Assembly (NCBI RefSeq): GCF_000275845.1
Contig: NW_006766904.1
Coordinates: forward strand, 1 to 64,000
Length of the DNA stretch: 64,000 nt
Origin: Dichomitus squalens LYAD-421 SS1
Lineage: Eukaryota; Basidiomycota; Agaricomycetes; Polyporales; Polyporaceae
Direction of reading: 5' to 3'
The position numbers and the translations under genes were made by a program. The notes below the pieces were generated by a model. It searched no databases. It was not told the origin of the DNA and saw only the letters and a list, made by a program, of their open reading frames with translations. Below, piece by piece: positions 56,901-64,000 of the stretch. Numbering within the stretch: position 1 is the first letter of the stretch; the number at the start of each line of letters is the position of its first letter.

Positions 56901-59405
56901 GGCGCGCCCGTGCCCGCGTGCCACAGGAGCGCGATGGACGCCGACTTTCCAGGGGTCGCGGCCAGCCACGCATGGAGGCGAGTAGGAGCCGTTCACGGGT
57001 GCCTACGCGTCCCATCCCGACGCCGATGCTCAAGCTGAGGGCACGCGACCCGATGTGGTCAATTCCAGAGACGCTCTCGTTCACTGTGGCCGCTTCGGAC
57101 GTCTCGAGTGAAGGTTTCATGTCGTACGACCCTTCTCGTCCGGATCATGTTGATTCGATCCTTCAGTCATCGCTTTATCTCGCAAAGCTCGTGGAGGTCA
57201 TCGAGACCGAGAGGGAGTGGGAAATTCTGTCCTATGTGCTCTGCCATCTCCCGACGCAGCTCGCGAACAAGCACCTTTTCTGCGGCCCGCGGTCCAAGAA
57301 GCTCATCGGAAAACTTCTCGCAGCTCTTTGTTCAGGCATTTCAGAGGGGTCGCTCGCGAAGCAGATCGAGCGCTGGCCCGACGGTATCATCTCTCGCGAT
57401 GCGCAGGGGCTCGCGTTCCACACGCTCACGGTGCTCATCAGCTACCAGCGGTGTTTCGACTCGCCGCAGCCTCTCCATCAGCTTGTTGAAGTATTCCTCC
57501 TCGGGCTCAGTGGCCAGCCGTCCACGCAGAAGTGCTGCTTGAACGCCCTTTCTCTCTCGGCCTTCGAGCTGCAGTCGTCCATGGCGAAGTACCTTTCCCG
57601 CATCATGGAGAAGCTATCCCAGATCATGTCGAACCCTGCCATGGCAGTCCACATCATTGACTTCCTTGCGATCGTCGGCTCGCGACCCAGCTTGTTCGTG
57701 AACTTCACCGAAAACGACTACAAGATGGTGTTCGCCGTTGCACTCAAGTACCTCGAGCACCACAATCGCAGGGACGGTTCGCTCGCCATCTCATGGGCGC
57801 TCTCTCAGCATGTTCGAATCATGTCGTACTATATCATGTACGTGTGGTTCCTCGCCATCGACATACCCGATCGTCAGAAGCATGTCAGCTACATCATTCG
57901 GCAGCTGCTCCTCGCCAACGGCGGGAAGGTCGAAGTAGATGCTCCTACGGAGGTTGCATTCGACTGGCTTGCCAGGTACACCTATGCCAGCGCGGATCCG
58001 CGACCTGCCAAATCGACGCTCTGCGAGATAGTGATGAACCCCACGCTCCATTCAAGGAGTAGTGAACCCGCGACCAGCGAGAAGACGTGGGTACTAGGCA
58101 ACTCTGTCGTCACTATTCGTGTACTGGAACGGCGGGGGTGGATCGAGGTGCTTTCCAGGAGAGCCTCGGGATTGACGAAGTTCTTAGTTCGCGCAGAGAA
58201 CGTTCCGATGATACCTTTGGGCGACGTCGACCCTGACCTCGTCTCCGTATCTGCTATGCTCATGATGGACAGAGAGAACGACGGGGAGGTTGCTGGCGAT
58301 GAGACGCCTCACGAGCTCAATGGACACGGCCAACCGAATTTGGTGTGTAAGATCTACATTCATCAGAATGTCGTTTGATGCTTTGGTCCTCCTACAGGAC
58401 GATGTGAAACTCGCACTCGCCAAGTCGGCGCAAGGATCACACAGTATCCCGCCACCAGATCCCATCACAGGCTACGTCTGGAGTCGCAGCGCCCCCTCCC
58501 AAAGGCGAAAAGAGGTGTCCGTCGAGCCCAGCTACTTCGCGCTTCAGCTATCTGCGTACCCAGACAAGCAGCCTGTCAATCGAGGACGTCTAGTGACGGA
58601 ACGGTCCAAGCTCGCCAGCTTCTTCCGCACCTTCGACAGGATGCCTGTGATCGACACGCACAAGGTTGGTGTCATGTATGTTGCACCCGGCCAAGAACAC
58701 GAGACAGAAATTCTACGGAACACTCATGGCTCCCCGGCATACACTCGTTTCCTCGAAGGTCTTGGGCGACTTATCTACTTGCGTGGTCAAGTCGACGTTT
58801 ACGATGGCGGACTGGATCCTGACGTCGATGGCGAGTACGCCTACGCATGGTGGGACGACATAGGCCAGATCCTCTTCCACACTGCAACACTCATGCCCAC
58901 AGGCGATGACCCGAACTGCACTAGCAAAAAGGCCCACATCGGGAATGACTATGTCCGGATTGTCTGGAACGATTCGGGCAAGCCATATCGGTTCGACACG
59001 CTCGCCACGCAGTTCCAGTTTGTGAACATTGTTATCGAGCCACACTCGCGCGGTGCGATCGCGGCTTTCTCTAACAACATCCATGAGCACGAGTACTTCA
59101 AGGTGACTGTGCAGCGCGCCCCCAACATGGTGGAGTTCACACCCATCGGCGACTTCAAGCTTATCTCTGCTACGAACCTTCCGCACCTCGTTCGACAGCT
59201 CAGTCTCCTTGCAGACTGGTTCAGCTCCGTCTGGCAAAGCACCGGCGGAGACACAAAGCGCGATGAGGTCGTCACGAATTGGGGCTCGCGTCTCGCCGCC
59301 ATCCAGCGGTTCCGCGACCAGGTCTTCCCCGCCGAACCTCCCCTAGAACCTGACGACACCCTGACTGGCCAGCAGCGGTTGCGCGACTTCACTGCGTACT
59401 ACTAA
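53986..59405 (+). CDS. TSC2: Tuberin (TSC2) Rheb GTPase-activating protein
   Basis: TSC2 with TSC1 switches off the GTPase Rheb and so restrains TORC1 growth signalling. Start MPPQNDATQRPARQRANTST. The N-terminal two-thirds is helical-repeat tuberin sequence (SQELWDSRTKALGALVNSGS, DLSHLLVTMADRQCLSPTAL, VPTRPIPTPMLKLRARDP, ILSYVLCHLPTQLANKHLF, FLAIVGSRPSLFVNFTENDY). The C-terminal Rap/Ran-GAP domain is complete: FDRMPVIDTHKVGVMYVAPG, ETEILRNTHGSPAYTRFLEG, WWDDIGQILFHTATLMPT, then KKAHIGNDYVRIVWNDSGKP with the catalytic Asn thumb, and FVNIVIEPHSRGAIAAFSNN. Only two introns are needed (about 55626-55684 and 58341-58398), both in frame, giving about 1750 residues, a normal size. The end is TAA at 59403-59405. 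It is convergent with GEN1. Confidence 0.95.
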
Positions 59406-59675
59406 TCACGATGCACGATCCTCCCCACAAACGTACGACGGTCTGACGAGATGGACGCCTTCATGTCATGACACTCTTGCTCTTCTTCTACCCACCCTTG
59501 TTTCCCAGTGTTATCTGCATTCACACTCGCATCGTTCTTGGTCTCTCTACACACTGTAGCATTCAGCACCACATTCTCCGATCTCATCATGTTTCCATCA
59601 TTAGTAGCTTTCTCGCCGATTGTCGGATAGTAGCACAACACTGTATTCAAAATACAACAAGTCAGGGTAATCAAA

Positions 59676-62600
59676 TCAGGTCAGATCAATGACGTCGTCC
59701 GGGTCGTAGGCTCTGCGCGCGGGTTTGCCTCCCGCGCTCTCGGTATTGAGCCGTGCCTTCGCAATTTGCAGGGGAGCAGCAGCCCTCGCAGTCAGCTTCG
59801 GTGGCGGAGGATCTGACTCGGAGTCGCTAGATATCGAGATGATGGTCAGATCCGCAGGTAACGGCCGGACAGGCTTGCGCACGGCAATTGACCGTGCCAC
59901 GAGTCTGCTCGATGCGGGCGCAGTTACGAGTTTCCTCGGTCGCACCAAGGAGCGTGAAGACGCCCCGTCGGACTCCTCTTCCTCCTCTCGTCTCGCCAAC
60001 GCGCGTCTCCCGCTCCCCAAGGCCGTCGCTAGCCGGCCCTTGAGAGGCGAGGGCGAAGGCGGCCTCCGCTCGAAATCAGAGTCAGACGATTCCTCGTCCT
60101 CCTCTCTACGGAGGGCGGTCCGCTGCGGTCTTCCGTCCTTGTGCGGCGTGCTTCTTGGGGACGAGTGCTTCTCGGACTTGCGAGGGGACTTGTGCGCCGC
60201 GGACGCCGAAGGACTGTGCGAGTCGGACTCGGACGTCGACAGGCTGGACCGCGCTCGCGCCCGCGAGGTCGGCAGGGACGACGGGCCTGCGCCCGGGGTG
60301 AACGGATCTTCGTCGGCGGTTGGAGGCGTGTTGAGCGGATACGCGTCGAAGTCCATCGGGAAAGGCTGGAGAGCACGGGCTTTGGGCGGGGAGGACGCGG
60401 TCGCCTTCGGTGGACTTGGGGCGGGGGAGGGAGAGGAGAGCGGTTGGGAGTCGAGCAAGCTCAGGATGCGACTAGAGCTGGACCCGGATCTCGCTGAGAC
60501 CTGCGAAGAGGGCGGCTGGGCTGCCAAGCAAGTCGAGGGGGACTTCTGGGAAGGAGGGCGTGGTCGCCGGGGGACGCTTCGCTCCTCATTACCGTCGCTG
60601 TCGGACGAAAGGGCTTTGAACAGGTCGGCCACCCGAGAGGTCGTCGTCTTGGCTGGTTTGCCTGCTGCCGCCGTCTTCGTGGGTTTTTTCGCTTTGAAGA
60701 AGTTATCGATCTTGGGGGGTTCTGCCCGTTTGCCCGCTTCAACGCTGCTCGAAGTCTTGCTCCGACTGTTCTTCGGAACGGCCTCCGCACTTGCGCCAGC
60801 CTTCGCCTTTGCCTTCGTTGCCCTGGCCTTCGGGGCTGTCGGAGGCTCCTCTTCCTCCGCAGAATCCTCCTCCTCTTCCTCCGCAACGGCTGCCGCGAGC
60901 TCTGCCCCAGCCTTCGTCTTCTTCGCCACCGTAGCCGCCTCCTTACCCTGCCCCGCCGCCTTCCCGCCCTTCCCCGCCTTCTTCTCCGCCTTCCACCGCT
61001 GCACGCCCTCGAACTCGTCGACCATCTCCGGCTCGACCATCTCGACCATGCACGCCGGCAGCCACATCCTCAGATGGCTCTCCGGGTCCGGGGGCGCCTT
61101 CTTCCCTCTCCTGCCCTTCCTCTTCCCCCCGCCCTCGTCGTCGTCGTCGACCTCTTCCTCCTCATCGTCGTCGGACAGGTCCGGGGGGAGCGCCGTGCGC
61201 AGCCCCCTGACCCCGGCCTCGCACAGGCGGACGAGCTGCGCGGGCGCGACCTCGAGACGGTACTCGCGGATGCGGTCCGTGGAGGGGTGCTCGCGCGCGG
61301 AGTGGATCTTCACGATAAGCCGCTCCCCTTCCTCTTCCTCTTCCCCGTCGCTGTCCTGTGTCCTCCCGGCGCCGCGTGATGGACCGCCCAGCGCCATGGT
61401 CGAAAAGTGCTTCGCGATCACGCTCGAAGGCGTGCCCGGCAGCGCACCTCGCCCACTCCCGCCCTTCCTCGGAGGGGTGCCCGGCTCCTCTCCCTCCTCC
61501 CCCCGCTCGCCCAGCGCTCCCGCCCCACGCCCGGCCCCCGCCTCCCCGTCCCTCAAGATCGCCGCGCGCCTCAAGATGCGCAGGACGGCCGCGGGCCACA
61601 GCACGGTACTGAACCGCTTCACGATGATCTCCTTCACCCCCCACTCGAAGTACATCTCGCACAAGCCCGCGATGCGCCCCAGGTCCGGGTCCCTGTCCCA
61701 CGCGACGTTCGCGTTCCGGTGCGCGGCGCCCTTCGCCTCGGACGTGACCGGGCGCGCGTACGCGAGCACGACGTCTACGCTCGGGAAGTCCTCGGGCACG
61801 GCCCGCGCGAGGGCGGCGCACTTGCGCGGGAGGCACCCGCGTGCGTTCGTCCTGAGCTCCACGCGGACGTCCTCGCGCCAGCGCGCGAGGAACGCTGCGA
61901 GCGCGTCGCGCGGGAGGGTGCGCGCGGCGTCGAGGAGGGCGTCGCCGAAGCCGGCGCGGGCGAGCCCGTGGGCGGTCTGGACGCCGCAGCCGTGCAGGCC
62001 GTCCGAGTAGTCGCCGCCGCGGAGGACGCCGACGAGGACGAGGCCGCCCTGGGTGAGCTGGATGTCGGGGTGCGCGCGGAGGTCGGCGGCGGCGTAGGTC
62101 ATGACGTGGTTCCCGTCGTCCTTGCCCGCGGCGTTCTTCATGGGGTTGGTGCGGTTCCCGGATAGAGTCGCGCTCGGGCTGGGGGGGGGAGGGGGCGGGG
62201 TCGGTGAATGTGGTCGAGCGTTGTGTGGGTAGAGGACGGGGACTCACTTGCGGACGACCAACTTGGCACCGAAGAGGAAGGTGTCGACATCGTCGGAGAG
62301 AACGGCGTCGATGACCCCTATGCGGTTGAGGTATGCTAGCTCGGCCTCGGCCTCACCGGGAGCCTGCAAAGTACACAACGAGTCAGCGTATTGTTCGAGC
62401 AAACGACAGAGCCACTCGCCATCCTCCACTCGAAGCCAAACGCCGAGATGATCTCCTGCATGCCCTGGACCATCCAGTGGTTCTTGCCGCTGATGCGCTT
62501 GCCTCTCTTGATCTCGGGCCGCTTGGGGCCATCGAAGACGAAGAGGGGCAGGAAGGGCATGCCCATGAGTCGGGTGCAGCGGAAGAAGAGGGTGCGGAGC

Positions 62601-62849
62601 TCGGGGTTCTCGCCCTCGCGGCCGTATGTTGCGTGGTAGAACCATATGCTGGCATCGATGCCGACGCGAAAGCCGCGCTTGCCGTCTGGGTTTGCCTCGA
62701 AACCGTCCTTGACCGATAGGTGTGTGAGCGAGCGCATCTTCCCTGCTGGGCGCAGGACCTATGTGGCGCAGGAGCAAACTTGAGCATTTTAACACTGAGA
62801 TGTATGCAAGTAAAGAGAGACTGACATCCCAAAGTCCTGGCACACCCAT
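59676..62849 (-). CDS. YEN1: Holliday junction resolvase of the GEN1/YEN1 family
   Basis: An XPG-type nuclease that cuts four-way DNA junctions late in mitosis or meiosis. Start MGVPGLWDV (ATG 62849), then the XPG-N part GFRVGIDASIWFYHATYGRE and LFVFDGPKRPEIKRGK, and the XPG-I part APGEAEAELAYLNRIGVIDA and VLSDDVDTFLFGAKLVV, with all acidic metal ligands. NPSATLSGNRTNPMKNAAGK leads to GGLVLVGVLRGGDYSDGLHG with the helix-hairpin GCGVQTAHGLARAGFGD, and a chromodomain-like region (EEDGERLIVKIHSAREH to LRMWLPACMVEMVEPEMVDE). The tail is long, acidic and Ser-rich and ends DPDDVIDLT. The second intron (62364-62419) uses a GC-AG pair. The third joins LVVR to NPSATLSG. A 761-codon antisense ORF is a shadow. 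Confidence 0.92.
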
Positions 62850-64000
62850 CGTGGAAGTTCAATAGAGCTGTGTGATGTGGGGCGATATAGGCTGACTGTG
62901 ACAAGGATGGCCGCCAAGCCAGTGACAGCCAAGCGTCCGCAGTACTTGGTCGGCGCCTGAGGGCCTTGGTTCGTGTCTCAACGTAACACTCGCGTCGCGA
63001 CGCGTCCTGCCGTAAGCACGGCCCGCCATCCGATAGCTCCGAGGGGACAAGCATAGTGGATGCATACACGACAAGTATACTACACCGATACATGGTATGC
63101 AAGACTTTGGACTACGACGACGACGACATGGTCCAATGCAGGGCACGACGCACAACCGCACCGTGTGCGCGCGAAGGCGAAGCGTAGCGCAGCCCACACG
63201 CCGGACCCCCTTCGATCCAAGCGCGCTACAATCGAGGACTATACGTAGCGTACCTGTCCAAAACGAAGCAAATCAAGGGAGAGAGGGGAGCCTCAGGCTC
63301 CTCCTCTCAACGGGTACATACCAAGGAACAGACTCTCGAAAAAGTCAAAGGCGATCCGAGGCAGGGAGAGGGGAAAGATGGAAGATTACGGTCTCTGGGA
63401 GAAGTAGGGTATGTGCGGCAGGATTTGTGTGTGGCATGTACGAATGCAAGCGGCAATAGCAGCGGCAGCAAATAGCAATTCGACGTATACAGAGGGATTG
63501 ACGGTCGTTCGAGGCGAGGCGAGGCGTTTGAGTGCCATATACACTGGGTTACTAGACATCTCGAAGATTGGACGATGATGATGCGATGGAGTGTTGACTG
63601 GTGGGATTATCCGGCTGGTGCAAGCAAGTGAGTGTATGCTATCCAGATGAGGCGATGATGTATCAAAGGCGGAAAACTATTAGCCTTGATTTCTTCAGAC
63701 AGGGACGAGAGACGGGCAAGACAGTATTGGACACAGATTCGTTCGAGACTGGGGGCATATACAAGATGCTGGCGTGGCACGCAGACATGCGCGCGTCCGC
63801 AGGCGAGCAGCCAAGGCTTGTGCCGATGACAGGGTGTTCGGCGGTGATCGTGGGCGAGCGATGCGCGCGTGCTGGAAAAGCCCGTTCCGTCGATTCAGTT
63901 CAGCCGCGGGTATAACTGGGATGTGAACCAGGCTGGGAAAAGCGATAGCATCATCGCAAGGAGTCATGAGCGCACGGTCGAGTCTTGGGCTTGATGCACG
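62850..64000. other. Gene-free right edge
   Basis: About 1.15 kb after the GEN1 start. The first part should be the GEN1 promoter. Short ORFs on both strands (for example 63601-63915 plus, 63695-63967 minus) show no domain, no splice continuation and no composition signal. A palindrome-like CCTCAGGCTCCTCCTCT area at 63290-63306 was seen, but nothing definable. Confidence 0.4.

Noticed and set aside
59725..62010. 761-codon plus-strand ORF opposite GEN1
   Set aside because: It is an exact antisense of the GEN1 exon; its Ser/Ala/Pro-rich sequence has no domain and follows from GC-rich codon use on the other strand.
63601..63967. Short ORFs on both strands at the right edge
   Set aside because: No conserved motif or exon structure; could be UTR of a gene outside the window but cannot be supported.

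Overview
The window reads as nuclear DNA of a filamentous basidiomycete, most likely an agaricomycete and possibly a polypore. The reasons are GC-rich coding sequence, many short GT-AG introns (roughly 45-100 nt) inside conserved eukaryotic genes, fungal versions of those genes, and a set of mobile elements typical of mushroom-forming fungi. No CRISPR, operon or prokaryotic feature is present. The ORF calls had to be re-spliced by hand, so exon borders are inferred from splice motifs and from conserved protein families.

Layout. 1-6.1 kb is a transposon pile-up: the 5' part of an LTR retrotransposon on the minus strand (gag, an upstream ORF and an LTR), a related solo LTR joined head-to-head to it, a dead Tc1/mariner copy with intact inverted repeats, and a 1.4 kb inverted-repeat element without a gene. 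6.7-24.8 kb is gene-dense: an Nrp1-like RRM/RanBP2-zinc-finger protein, DAHP synthase, PIH1, a two-LIM protein, eIF5A, a small secreted/anchored protein, a histone-fold TFIID-type subunit, choline-phosphate cytidylyltransferase (with two apparent frame breaks) and an HMCES/SRAP protein. 24.8-27.7 kb holds degraded pieces of a Plavaka-like (CACTA) transposase. 28-34 kb carries DEF1 and a rhodanese-plus-dual-specificity phosphatase. 34.7-35.6 kb is a 926-bp inverted-repeat element inserted at the 3' end of LSM7. KAP95, a YtcJ-like amidohydrolase, a 450-bp MITE, TFIIE-beta, PAN3, a large unidentified protein, a small coiled-coil protein, TSC2 (tuberin) and GEN1/YEN1 fill the rest. The last 1.1 kb shows no gene.

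The genes are housekeeping functions: transcription (TFIID-type subunit, TFIIE-beta, DEF1), RNA metabolism (LSM7, PAN3, Nrp1-like), translation (eIF5A), chaperone assembly (PIH1), nuclear import (KAP95), DNA repair (HMCES, GEN1), signalling (TSC2, MAPK-phosphatase-like), lipid and aromatic amino-acid synthesis. They do not form a pathway cluster. Their arrangement is striking: seven consecutive minus/plus neighbours are divergent and share short intergenic regions. No clearly new biological system was found. The best candidates for follow-up are the transposon-supplied stop codon of LSM7, the unidentified protein at 48.8-52.1 kb with its divergent coiled-coil neighbour, the unusual introns in TFIIE-beta and GEN1, and the frame breaks in the cytidylyltransferase.
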